This document shows positions 42,743-50,673 of a DNA stretch of 64,000 nt, one piece after another. The notes below the pieces were generated by a model. The model saw only the letters and a list, made by a program, of their open reading frames with translations, did not search any database and had not been told where the DNA came from. This DNA is from Gammaproteobacteria bacterium. Its GTDB lineage: Bacteria > Pseudomonadota > Gammaproteobacteria > Burkholderiales > Gallionellaceae. Location: assembly GCA_018813765.1 (NCBI GenBank), contig JAHJBC010000003.1, positions 110,411-174,410 on the forward strand, in the 5' to 3' direction. Positions within the stretch are counted from its first letter, which is position 1; the number at the start of each line of letters is the position of its first letter. Both the position numbers and the translations under genes were made by a program.

Positions 42743-43738
42743 TCAGGCAATCGCCCGCTTCAACGCCCGAAAGAATTCCTTCTCCTCATCTGCCTGCTTA
42801 TGCAGCATCTGCGCCAGCAATTTCGGATCGAAATCTTCCCGCCCCTTGATCATGCGCACCGCCTTCAGCGCGAACTCCCGCCAGCCATCGCCGATCACGT
42901 TCAACCTCTCAGCCAGCACCTTCAATTCATCTCGTCCGGTGACCTCCGCCGCTTCCTGCAAAAAGGCGGCGTAGAGAAAACGGAATCCGCCACCGCCGGT
43001 ACCGATCTCTTCCTGCATGCGCACGATGTGGCCGACGTAGTTGAGGCTAAGTTTGTCGGCGGTGTCGAGTTTGCCGACGCGGTTGGCGAGCATGTGCATG
43101 CCGCGCACGCCGACGATGGGCACGGGGCCGAGCATGATGCGCACGGTCTTTTTGATGGCGCGCAGCACGGCGTCCGGCGTGACTTGTTTCTGGCCGATCT
43201 CTTCGGGGTAATACAGCAGACCCTTGGGTGCCATCAGGCCGGTGGCGAAGCGCGCCTTGCGCAGGTTCGCGGCGTCGCAGCGCTGCGGATCTTCGGCGAC
43301 GGGGTCGCTGATGAGGTAGTCGTCGCCTTCCTTGCCGTAGACGATGAGGTTGTGCGCGTTGAAGTGGAAGCGCATGTCGGCGGGGAAATAGGGCAGCCAG
43401 AACGCGCCGGCCTGGATGCCGACGATGCGGCCTTCGGCCAGCAGTTCGTCGAGCCGCTGCATGCCCCTGGCCTGGTCGCGAAAGGTCTCGAAATGGAAAC
43501 GCATCCGGAACGGTTTGACCATGCCTTTGAGGATGGCCTTGGGCGGCATGCGGAAGGCGATAAGCGGGAAGCCGGCGAACTTGACGAAGGGCAGGTAGGC
43601 GAAGGCCATCGCGGCGGACAGGCCGAAGGCCATCGCCTCGGATATCTTCGCACCGTGGTGCGACAGCATGGACGAGGCGACGCCGCTCTCGCAATGGGCG
43701 GCATGGCGATGCTGGAAGTTTTCGATGAGCATGTTCAT
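42743..43738 (-). CDS. BtrH-N-domain acyltransferase-like protein
   Basis: A 331-residue protein. HAAHCESGVASSMLSHHGAK followed by ISEAMAFGLSAAMAF matches the BtrH N-terminal, papain-like domain, with C16 as presumed nucleophile; the histidine of HFNAHNLIVYGKEGDDYLISDP fits the second catalytic position. The second half (residues ~190-330) is helical. BtrH moves an acyl group from an ACP onto a small-molecule amine or hydroxyl, so here it could off-load the polyene or resorcinol from ACP. The ATG at 43738 overlaps the preceding gene by 4 bp. It is the last gene of the cluster. Confidence 0.8.
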   Translation of the reverse strand: MNMLIENFQHRHAAHCESGVASSMLSHHGAKISEAMAFGLSAAMAFAYLPFVKFAGFPLIAFRMPPKAILKGMVKPFRMRFHFETFRDQARGMQRLDELLAEGRIVGIQAGAFWLPYFPADMRFHFNAHNLIVYGKEGDDYLISDPVAEDPQRCDAANLRKARFATGLMAPKGLLYYPEEIGQKQVTPDAVLRAIKKTVRIMLGPVPIVGVRGMHMLANRVGKLDTADKLSLNYVGHIVRMQEEIGTGGGGFRFLYAAFLQEAAEVTGRDELKVLAERLNVIGDGWREFALKAVRMIKGREDFDPKLLAQMLHKQADEEKEFFRALKRAIA

Positions 43739-44130
43739 GGCAGTTGTTTCAGTTGCTCGACGCTGATACCCATCACGTCGGCATAACGTTGCAGGATGTC
43801 GTGCGACAGCTTGGCGAAGCGCTGCGGCTGGAGGTGGCGGCGGATGCGCCATTGCCAGAAGCCGCTGACCTGCGACAGTTGCGACAGGTCGAGACGCTGC
43901 GCGTACATCCAGTATTCCAGCGGCGAAGTCAGGCCCGCCGCGACGCGCTGGCGCGCGGCTTCGGTCTGTTCGCCGATGAGTTCCAGCGCCTGCAGGGTGA
44001 CGGTCTCGTCCACCTCGCTGCCTCGTGATGCGACGATGACGATGCGGCCGTCCTTGTCGCGCGCGTACATGGCGCGCTTGTGGCCGCCCATGGTGCGGTT
44101 GCCTTCCTGCGGGACCTGGTCGATGTCCAT
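43735..44130 (-). CDS. Uncharacterised 131-residue protein of the polyene/resorcinol cluster
   Basis: MDIDQVPQEGNRTMGGHKRA, then a segment YARDKDGRIVIVASRGSEV that reads like a two-strand hairpin, then a helical C-terminal half (LEYWMYAQRLDLSQLSQVSG, FWQWRIRRHLQPQRFAKLSH, RYADVMGISVEQLKQL) with an HTH-like look. I recognise no family. Start and stop overlap both neighbours (1 bp with the DarB-type gene, 4 bp with the BtrH-like gene), so it is translated as part of the operon and is probably functional. Confidence 0.75.
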   Translation of the reverse strand: MDIDQVPQEGNRTMGGHKRAMYARDKDGRIVIVASRGSEVDETVTLQALELIGEQTEAARQRVAAGLTSPLEYWMYAQRLDLSQLSQVSGFWQWRIRRHLQPQRFAKLSHDILQRYADVMGISVEQLKQLP

Positions 44131-45263
44131 CAGACCGCTTCCATATAGATGAAGCCGGTGGAGAAGCGGCCGCTCTCGGGGATGTACATCAGCAGGCGCT
44201 GGCCTTTCTGGATGCGGCCGGACTTGAACAATTCGTCGAGCATGATGAAGGGCGAGGCGGAGCCGGTGTTGCCCTTCTCGATCAGGTTGGTGAACCATTT
44301 CTCTTGCGGGATATCGAGCCCGGCGTCGGCAACGCCCTTGGCCACCGGCCCGGCAAAATACTTCGACGAGTAGTGCGGCAGGAACCAGTCGATGCACTGC
44401 TTGTCGAGGCCGTGCTTCTGCACCAGTTCGCGCAGCGGCTCGGTGAGCGTGGCGCGGATGACCTGGTCGTTGAGCAGCTTCACGTCCTGCTTCACGGTGA
44501 ACACCGAGCGCGTCGCCCATTCCTGGGTGGTGAATTCCTGCCAGCCGGTGAGCGTGCCGTCGGCGTTCTTCTCGGCGCCGGAATACATGCAGGCGGGCAA
44601 TTCGTGCGCGGCGGAAGACAGCTCCACCCACAACACTTTCAGGCTCTGCGGTCCGCGCGGCTGGCTCTCCAGCAGCACCGCTCCCGCGCCGTCGGACAGC
44701 ATCCAGCGCAGGAAATCCTTCTCGAAGGCGATCTCGGGGCGCTCTTCCAATTCTTTGACCTTGTGCTCGGCTTCGGCGTCGAAGTTGCGCGCGTGCAGGC
44801 CGAGCGAGGAGAGCTCGGAAGCGACCGCGATAGCGCGTTGCGCATCGCCCGCTTTCACCGCCAGCCAGGCGTGCTTGAACGCGGCCGCGCCCGCCACACA
44901 GATGCCGGACAACGACACCACTTCCATGCGCGGCCAGCCCAATTCGCCATGCACCATCACGCCGTGCCCCGGCATGAGCTGGTCGGGACGCGAGGTCGCC
45001 GCCGCCAGACTGTCCACCTTGCCGACTTCGCCCAGCGCCTTGATCGCCGTGGCCGCCATCTGCGCGTTGCTCATCAGCGGCAACCCGGTGATGCGGTCGA
45101 GCGCGTAATGGCGATGCTGGATGCCGTTGTTGCGCAGCACCAGACGGCGCGCCTTGGACGGCTTGCCGCCGACCATGCCGAGCACGGATTCCATCTCGTC
45201 GTTGCCGACCGGCTCCAGCGGCAGAAACGATGAAGTGCGCGTCAGGTAAACATCAATGCTCAT
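44130..45263 (-). CDS. darB: StlD/DarB-type beta-ketosynthase (KAS III-like)
   Basis: A 377-residue thiolase-fold enzyme with a KAS III-like Cys-His-Asn triad: SLSGICVAGAA (C122), WFLPHYSSKYF (H297) and EKGNTGSASPF (N332). DarB/StlD enzymes join two beta-ketoacyl units and start ring formation to dialkylresorcinols or cyclohexanediones. Length and motifs agree with that family. It overlaps the DarA-type gene by 11 bp, the usual darA-darB arrangement. The symbol is given by similarity; the product is not proven. Confidence 0.83.
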   Translation of the reverse strand: MSIDVYLTRTSSFLPLEPVGNDEMESVLGMVGGKPSKARRLVLRNNGIQHRHYALDRITGLPLMSNAQMAATAIKALGEVGKVDSLAAATSRPDQLMPGHGVMVHGELGWPRMEVVSLSGICVAGAAAFKHAWLAVKAGDAQRAIAVASELSSLGLHARNFDAEAEHKVKELEERPEIAFEKDFLRWMLSDGAGAVLLESQPRGPQSLKVLWVELSSAAHELPACMYSGAEKNADGTLTGWQEFTTQEWATRSVFTVKQDVKLLNDQVIRATLTEPLRELVQKHGLDKQCIDWFLPHYSSKYFAGPVAKGVADAGLDIPQEKWFTNLIEKGNTGSASPFIMLDELFKSGRIQKGQRLLMYIPESGRFSTGFIYMEAV

Positions 45264-46227
45264 ACAGGGACATCCTCTCCGCTCCCGAGCCGGACGGCAG
45301 GTCGAACTGCTGTTTCAACGCCGCAAAGCGCCGCCGCATGAGCGGGCGCGTCAGCGACTGGAGCAGCAGGCTGACCGGCACCACCGTCGAGATCAGGGTA
45401 ATCAAAAAAATCACATACAGAATCAGAAACGGGTAGCGCCGCAACTGGCCGGGCTTGCCGACCGCGCGCAGCAGTTTGCCCCAGACGAAGAAGCTGCGCG
45501 TGGCGGCCTTCTCGCTGAACAGCAGCTGCGGGTTGGAATCCACCGCCTTCAATCCGGCGAGCAGCGGCGCCGTGCCGCGCTCCGCATCGTTGTGCAGCGC
45601 ATCGCGCAAGGCCAGGCCGAAGCGGCTTGCCGCTGTTATGCTCGCCGCATCCACGCCAGCCGGAGGCAGGAACTTGAGGAAGTCCTTCTTGCCGCTCAGC
45701 AGCCAGAACGGCGTGGTCCACAGGCTGGCCATGGTCGGGCTGGGATCGACCAGCGCGACGTTGTCGAGCAGGCGCGCACCGCAATCCTGCAGCAGGCCTT
45801 TCATCTTTTCCTGCGCCATCATCCACATGTTGCGGCAGGCAATAACTGTCACCACCGGCTTGCCCGCCAGCAGCTTTCGCGCGAGCGGATGCTTGAGGAA
45901 GGCGGTGACCGGCTGCGACGGCGCGAGGAACCACACCTGGTAAGGCAGGATGATCATGTCGAAATCCTCGTCGCCCGTCAGCGTCAGCGCTTGCAGCGCG
46001 GGCGGCGCCATGTGCGCCGACTCGGGGAAGGCATCGAGGAAACTGAAGAAGCCCCAGGGGAACGGAAAGGGCTTGAGCGGACGCAGGGTCTCGACATGCA
46101 CCGCGATGCCCGCGTCCTGTTCCAGCGGCGCGACGATGCGACGGGTGATTTCGGCGAGTTGCCCGGTCTGCGAATAATTCAGCACCAATACGCGCTTGTT
46201 CGGGGTGGATATCGATGCTGTATTCAC
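45253..46227 (-). CDS. darA: DarA-type dialkylresorcinol condensing enzyme (flavodoxin-fold)
   Basis: A ~324-residue protein starting with a flavodoxin-like fold (KRVLVLNYSQTGQLAEITRR; DFDMIILPYQVWFLAPSQPV; KPVVTVIACRNMW) and ending in two membrane helices (FLILYVIFLITLISTVVPVSLLL). This arrangement matches DarA/StlC, which works with DarB to close and aromatise the ring. The start is uncertain: GTG 46227 gives a short leader before KRVLVLNYSQ; a TTG at 46269 would add 14 residues. Placed directly after the small KS-like gene. Confidence 0.78.
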   Translation of the reverse strand: MNTASISTPNKRVLVLNYSQTGQLAEITRRIVAPLEQDAGIAVHVETLRPLKPFPFPWGFFSFLDAFPESAHMAPPALQALTLTGDEDFDMIILPYQVWFLAPSQPVTAFLKHPLARKLLAGKPVVTVIACRNMWMMAQEKMKGLLQDCGARLLDNVALVDPSPTMASLWTTPFWLLSGKKDFLKFLPPAGVDAASITAASRFGLALRDALHNDAERGTAPLLAGLKAVDSNPQLLFSEKAATRSFFVWGKLLRAVGKPGQLRRYPFLILYVIFLITLISTVVPVSLLLQSLTRPLMRRRFAALKQQFDLPSGSGAERMSLYEH

Positions 46228-46275
46228 TGCGGCCACGCAACTGATTGAGGAAGATTGGAAAACGGGCAAATTCTA

Positions 46276-46893
46276 TCATCGCGCCCCTTGCTCTCCAAGG
46301 ATTGCCGCGCCTGAAGGAAAGGCACGCAAGCTCATGCCGTCGATGCGCACATGGGTATGTCCGGGGGCGAACAGCTGATCGGCAGCGAGCGCTACGCCCT
46401 CTCCCGCGACTTCCCCGCCGGGAAGCAGCCGCAGCCAGTTCGTGGCGCCGCCCTGCATCTCGTCCACCCAGCCCAGCAGCAGCCCGCCCGCGCCGCATTG
46501 GGCCGCCGCCAGGCGCAGCAGGGCCTGCGGTTCGGTGCCCGCAACGAAACAGGCATGTCCGTTCCATCCCAGTTGCGCCGCCAGCAGCGCCAGCAACTGG
46601 CTGGGCTGGGTCTGCAGGAAAGCCAGCGGCATGGGCAGGTCGTCCTGCATCTGCGCCATGACGGTTGCAGTCGCGGCGTAGGTCCCGCGTTCGCTGCCCA
46701 GCCATATCTGCGCGTCCGGCGGCAATGCCTGCTCGCCCGCCTCTGCCATGCAGGTCAACGCGCCGTACAGCCCCAGTTCCGCCCAGGTGCCGATGCGGCG
46801 CGGCCTGGCACCCAGCATGCGCGCCAGTTCTTCGCGCCAGCTTTGCGGCGGCGGAGTCGCCGCGCAGCGTCCGCGAATGGCAAAGGTCTTCAT
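46276..46893 (-). CDS. Degenerate ketosynthase-like protein (short)
   Basis: A 205-residue protein that looks like the N-terminal half of a ketosynthase: RTGTWAEL-like start region, DAQIWLGSERGTYAATATVMAQM, then NGHACFVAGTEPQALLRLAAAQC at the place of the nucleophile loop. The active-site cysteine of a KS is not present at that loop (TEP instead), so it is a partner or chain-length-type subunit. It overlaps the upstream KS-like gene by 4 bp (ATGA). Function unknown; probably heterodimerises with that product. Confidence 0.68.
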   Translation of the reverse strand: MKTFAIRGRCAATPPPQSWREELARMLGARPRRIGTWAELGLYGALTCMAEAGEQALPPDAQIWLGSERGTYAATATVMAQMQDDLPMPLAFLQTQPSQLLALLAAQLGWNGHACFVAGTEPQALLRLAAAQCGAGGLLLGWVDEMQGGATNWLRLLPGGEVAGEGVALAADQLFAPGHTHVRIDGMSLRAFPSGAAILGEQGAR

Positions 46894-47951
46894 GCGCGCT
46901 CCAGCACCACGGAGGCATGGCTGCCGCCGAAGCCGAGGATGGTCGCCATGATGCGGCGCGCGTTCTCCGGCGCTGCCGCCGCCAGCGAGACATGCAGTTG
47001 CGCATCGATCTCCCGTTCCTGTCGCGGCCACTCATCATGTTCCAGGCAGGCGGTGAGCAGGGCGATCTCGGCCGCGCCGGATGCGCCCATGGTGTGACCC
47101 ATCGCCGCCTTGAGCGAGACCAGCGGCGGCACGGTGTCGAAGGCATCGCGCAGACCCTGCGCCTCGGCTGCATCGTTGCCGGGACTGCCTGCGGCCTGCA
47201 CCTTGATCAGGTCGATCTGTTCAGCGGTCAAGCCGCTGGCCGCGAGAGCGCGCCGATACATGTTGGCGACCGCGGCAACCGAAGCGCCGGTCGGCTGGCT
47301 GCCGTCCACCACGTTCGCGCCGCCCAGCAGCTTCCAGGGCGAAGGTTCGCGCGCGGACAAGCGCAGCGCGGCGACCGCCTCGCCCAGCACCAGCCCGTCG
47401 CGCTGTGCGCCAAACGGTTTGCTGTCGCTGCGGGTGAGCAGTTGCAGCGCGGCGAATCCGCCCGGCGTCATCCGGTTGTCCAGTTCCACGCCCAGCACCA
47501 GCGCTTCCTCTTCTTCTCCGGCCGCCAGCAGCGCATGCGCCGCGATCAGCGCGTTCAGGCTGGAGGTGCAGGCAGTGCTGATAGCATATACCGGCCCCGT
47601 CCAGCCCAGCCAGGTCGCGACCTTGTCGGCGAACGCGCGGTAATCCATTTGCGCGCCACCCTGTTCCACGGCACCGATGTCGAACGATGAGGTGGCGATG
47701 AACAAAACGCCGTTGTGCGCCTGCTGTGCGCCCGCCTCGGCGGCGACGCGTTGCACCAGTTGGCGCGCGCGTTCGTTCCAGTCTTTCTGCGAATCCGCAA
47801 TGGCGCGATAGGGGAAGGAGCCGCCCAGCATGCCGGGCAAGGTGATCTGCGATGGCGCGACGCCGCCCTGACGCAGCGTTTCCAGGGCAAGCTTCATATC
47901 CAGCCCCAGCGCACAGGCCAGTCCGCTGCCGCAGAGGTGGACCGGCTTCAT
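46890..47951 (-). CDS. Beta-ketoacyl synthase-like protein with altered active site
   Basis: A 353-residue ketosynthase homologue. The nucleophile loop is intact (STACTSS, C128) and the second histidine is present (KAAMGHTMGASG, H286), but the first histidine motif (KVHGTAT in active enzymes) reads KVQAAGSPGND, with Q252. This Cys-Gln-His set would hinder decarboxylative condensation and suggests an acyltransferase, gatekeeper or starter-loading role. It overlaps the upstream ACP by 4 bp and the short KS-like gene by 4 bp. Confidence 0.82.
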   Translation of the reverse strand: MKPVHLCGSGLACALGLDMKLALETLRQGGVAPSQITLPGMLGGSFPYRAIADSQKDWNERARQLVQRVAAEAGAQQAHNGVLFIATSSFDIGAVEQGGAQMDYRAFADKVATWLGWTGPVYAISTACTSSLNALIAAHALLAAGEEEEALVLGVELDNRMTPGGFAALQLLTRSDSKPFGAQRDGLVLGEAVAALRLSAREPSPWKLLGGANVVDGSQPTGASVAAVANMYRRALAASGLTAEQIDLIKVQAAGSPGNDAAEAQGLRDAFDTVPPLVSLKAAMGHTMGASGAAEIALLTACLEHDEWPRQEREIDAQLHVSLAAAAPENARRIMATILGFGGSHASVVLERA

Positions 47952-48220
47952 GCTTTCCGCTGCTGGTGCAGATGCTCGGCCAGTGCCAGCAGCGAGACCA
48001 GCGCGCGGCGCGTCTCCTTGCTGTCCGGCATGCGCACGCCGTATTGCTTCTGGATCGCCATCGATATCTGCAGTGCATCGAGCGAATCGAGACCCAGCCT
48101 GGCATCGTCGCCGAACCAGGGCTCGTCGTCGCGCAGGCCGCCCGCGGGCTCGTCCTTTTCCACGGCGGCAAGGATGAGCGCCTTGAGTTCGGCGAGGAAG
48201 GCGGCGTTGTTATCGGTCAT
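47948..48220 (-). CDS. Acyl carrier protein 1 of the cluster
   Basis: A 90-residue carrier protein. RLGLDSLDALQISMAI contains the phosphopantetheine serine S46. The N-terminal helix (AAFLAELKALILAAV) and the alanine-rich tail are standard. It overlaps the KS-like gene by 4 bp and probably delivers substrate to it. Confidence 0.88.
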   Translation of the reverse strand: MTDNNAAFLAELKALILAAVEKDEPAGGLRDDEPWFGDDARLGLDSLDALQISMAIQKQYGVRMPDSKETRRALVSLLALAEHLHQQRKA

Positions 48221-48256
48221 GGAATGAAAGCACCCACCGATCGGCGGGCGCCAAAA

Positions 48257-48520
48257 TCACTTGGGACGATGTTGCTGGATATGCTCGTTGAGGCTGCGCA
48301 GCGAGCTGAATATCTTGTTGTTGTCCGCGTCGTCGGACTTGAGCTGGACGCCGTAGGTCTTGGAGATCGCCAGCGACAATTCGAGGATGTCGATGGAATC
48401 CAGCCCGAGTCCTTCGCCGTACAACGGCGCTTCCGGTTCGATCTCGTCCGCGGTCATTTCGAGGTTCAACGAGGTGACGATGAGTTGTGCCAACTCTTTT
48501 TCTTGCGCGCTTGCTGCCAT
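48257..48520 (-). CDS. Acyl carrier protein 2 of the cluster
   Basis: An 87-residue carrier protein with GEGLGLDSIDILELSLAI, S42 being the pantetheine site. It is similar to the second ACP of aryl-polyene clusters. It is separated from the upstream reductase by the 150-bp palindromic element, so it may begin a separate transcript or rely on read-through. Confidence 0.9.
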   Translation of the reverse strand: MAASAQEKELAQLIVTSLNLEMTADEIEPEAPLYGEGLGLDSIDILELSLAISKTYGVQLKSDDADNNKIFSSLRSLNEHIQQHRPK

Positions 48521-48576
48521 GATGCTCCCTGTCGATTAATTCACGGGGCGCATTTTACCCCATTCCCGTACAGCCT

Positions 48577-48726
48577 CTAGCAGGGTATTGAAAAACGTAG
48601 CGAGGACAGCCAGATGCTAGGCGCCCGGAACGCAGGAACCGGAATGTATATGTAAATACATGAGGATTCCGAGTACCGCGCAACGCAGCAGATGGCTGCC
48701 GCAGTAGTTTTGCAATACCCTGCTAG
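48577..48726. repeat. 150-bp palindromic element with perfect 14-bp terminal repeats
   Basis: CTAGCAGGGTATTG at 48577-48590 is exactly repeated in inverse at 48713-48726. The inside has a second hairpin around TGTATATGTAAATACA and sequences resembling the element at 338-478. Its outermost CTA supplies the TAG stop codon of the reductase gene, so the insertion defined or replaced that gene's 3' end. Confidence 0.88.
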
Positions 48727-49442
48727 ATCATGGCGCCGTTGATGGAGATTATCTGCCCGGAGATATAGGCCGCTTTGTCGGAGGCGATGAAGGCCACCAG
48801 CTCGGCGACTTCCTCCGGTTTGCCCGCGCGCCCGACCGGCACCAGCCGCTTGATGGTGTCCTTGTCGAACACGTTCTCGGTCATCGCCGATTCGATGATG
48901 CCGGGGGCGATGGCGTTGACGGTGATGCCGCGGCTGGCCACTTCCAGCGCCAGCGATTTGGTGGCGCCGTGCAGGCCGGCCTTGGCGGCGGCATAGTTGG
49001 TCTGGCCGCGGTTGCCCGCGATGGCGGCCACCGAGGAGATGTTGATGATGCGCCCCCAGCGTTTGCCTATCATCGGCAACAACAGCGGCTGGGTGACATT
49101 GAAGAAGCCGTTGAGCGAGACATCGATGACCTTGTGCCATTGCTGCGCGTTCATACCGGGCATCACGGCATCGTCGTGGATGCCGGCGTTGTTGACCAGG
49201 ATCTGGATGGCGCCTTCTTCCAGCACCGTCTTGATGGCGCTCGCGGTCTGTTCGGCATCGGCCACATCGAAGGCGATGGCCTGCGCACTGCCGCCTGAAG
49301 CCTTGATCCCGGCGACAAGGTCTTCGGCTTTTTGCATTCCACTGTTGGCATGCACATAGACGTGATAGCCAAGGTCTGCCAGCTTGCGGCAGATTTCGGC
49401 GCCGATGCCGCCGCTGCCGCCTGTCACCAATGCACGTTTCAT
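48723..49442 (-). CDS. 3-oxoacyl-ACP reductase (FabG-type) of the cluster
   Basis: A 239-residue short-chain dehydrogenase: ALVTGGSGGIGAEICRKL (NADPH site), ILVNNAGIHDD, N111, S137, Y150 and K154 form the complete catalytic tetrad. It reduces the beta-keto group during polyene extension (ApeQ-like role). The start overlaps the dehydratase stop by 4 bp. The stop codon lies in the terminal repeat of the palindromic element. Confidence 0.9.
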   Translation of the reverse strand: MKRALVTGGSGGIGAEICRKLADLGYHVYVHANSGMQKAEDLVAGIKASGGSAQAIAFDVADAEQTASAIKTVLEEGAIQILVNNAGIHDDAVMPGMNAQQWHKVIDVSLNGFFNVTQPLLLPMIGKRWGRIINISSVAAIAGNRGQTNYAAAKAGLHGATKSLALEVASRGITVNAIAPGIIESAMTENVFDKDTIKRLVPVGRAGKPEEVAELVAFIASDKAAYISGQIISINGAMI

Positions 49443-49882
49443 AGACCCGCCTTGTCTGCGTCGAGCACTACCGTGGCGCGTCCGCTCATGACTTTGGTCG
49501 CACCCGCCTGGATGTTGAAGGAATAGATGACGCGCGCGTCGTCGCCCATGACTTTCTCGGCCTCGATAATCAGATCGTCGGCCAAGTCATCCAGCCGCAT
49601 TCTTTCGCATGACACGTCGCGCAACGCGGCCAGATAGCCTGCGCGCGGCTTGCTATCGTATTTCGCATCCCACGCTCCGTGTACAGCCATCGCCTGAGCC
49701 GCATATTCGATACCGCACAAAGCCAGCAACTCGTCGCTGGAACGCATGGGGTTGGCGGGATCACGATGCGAGCTGCTGATGCAGCGGATGCGTTGCGCAT
49801 CGCATTCCAGCACGCCGTCGAGCAGGCACATGTCGCCGGCATGCGGGATGACTCGGGCGATGGCTACCTTGTCCGCTAGCAT
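49439..49882 (-). CDS. ApeP-type hotdog-fold 3-hydroxyacyl-ACP dehydratase
   Basis: A 147-residue hotdog protein: ARVIPHAGDMCLLDGVL with H14, and LLALCGIEYAAQAMAVHG with E59, match the ApeP/FabZ-like dehydratases of aryl-polyene clusters. It removes water to create each conjugated double bond. It overlaps the reductase by 4 bp and the chain-length-factor-like gene by 7 bp. Confidence 0.85.
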   Translation of the reverse strand: MLADKVAIARVIPHAGDMCLLDGVLECDAQRIRCISSSHRDPANPMRSSDELLALCGIEYAAQAMAVHGAWDAKYDSKPRAGYLAALRDVSCERMRLDDLADDLIIEAEKVMGDDARVIYSFNIQAGATKVMSGRATVVLDADKAGL

Positions 49883-50673
49883 GGTGCGATACGGATATCG
49901 AGATGGTTGTCATCAAGATAAGCGATGCAGAGTTGCGCCGCTTCTCCTCTGGCCAGGGCGGCCAGCAACGGCAAGCCGCGCGCAGCCGGAACGCCGCTGC
50001 GCAACGCTTCCAGCCCGGCATCGCGCATCGCGGTTTCCTGCCCGTTGCCGGAAACGATATCCACTTCGATGGTCGCCAGCGATTTTTCTGTTTTGCGCGG
50101 CGTCAGGATCAAGGCCATGCCAAAGGCGGCAGCGATCGGGCGTACCGCATTCAGCGGTTCGGGATAAGGATGGTCGTATGCGATCAGCACCACCGTCGCA
50201 TCGTCCACCGTCACCTGCGTGGCTGATTCGAGCAGGCCTGCGGCGAAGCTCGCGTCGTATGCGCACAGACTGGTGGAAGGTTCATGCGTGCCTGCCGCGA
50301 TACACCAATAGCCCGCGGCCGCATTGTGTACGGAATTATGGAATCGTGTCGGCGACACTTCGCGCGGCGCGGTCGCCAGGATGCCGTTGATGGCATGCAC
50401 GTTGTCGTTGTCGCCGCCGGATGAGGTGAACACCGTCGAAGTCGTTTTGGTGTCGCGACCGGCCTGCAAAAACGCTTCTTGGCCGACGGCCAGCGCCAGT
50501 TTGATCGGCACCCCCGCGCGGCGTCGTTCTGCCGCAGGCAGCATATCGCTGGCGCGCAGGCTGGTCGGGGCCGCTACATAAGGTGTTGTTCCTGCCAGCA
50601 CATCCCGGCTGGCCGACCAACCGTCCAGACCAGGTCCGAGCAATCCGATTCCCTCGACGTAGAGGCGCATCAT
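49876..50673 (-). CDS. Beta-ketoacyl synthase chain-length-factor-like protein
   Basis: A ~265-residue KS relative: TSTVFTSSGGDNDNVHAING, TRFHNSVHNAAAGYWCIAAG, STSLCAYDASFAAGLLESA. It lacks the HGTxT and GHxxGAxG histidine motifs of an active KS. Proteins of this length and pattern act as the non-catalytic partner that sets chain length in aryl-polyene systems. It overlaps the KS gene by 4 bp, supporting a heterodimer. Confidence 0.85.
   Translation of the reverse strand: MMRLYVEGIGLLGPGLDGWSASRDVLAGTTPYVAAPTSLRASDMLPAAERRRAGVPIKLALAVGQEAFLQAGRDTKTTSTVFTSSGGDNDNVHAINGILATAPREVSPTRFHNSVHNAAAGYWCIAAGTHEPSTSLCAYDASFAAGLLESATQVTVDDATVVLIAYDHPYPEPLNAVRPIAAAFGMALILTPRKTEKSLATIEVDIVSGNGQETAMRDAGLEALRSGVPAARGLPLLAALARGEAAQLCIAYLDDNHLDIRIAPC

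Noticed and set aside
45260..47173. A 637-codon minus-strand frame across darA and the KS-like genes
   Set aside because: Arginine/alanine-rich out-of-frame reading over three real, overlapping genes with clear motifs.
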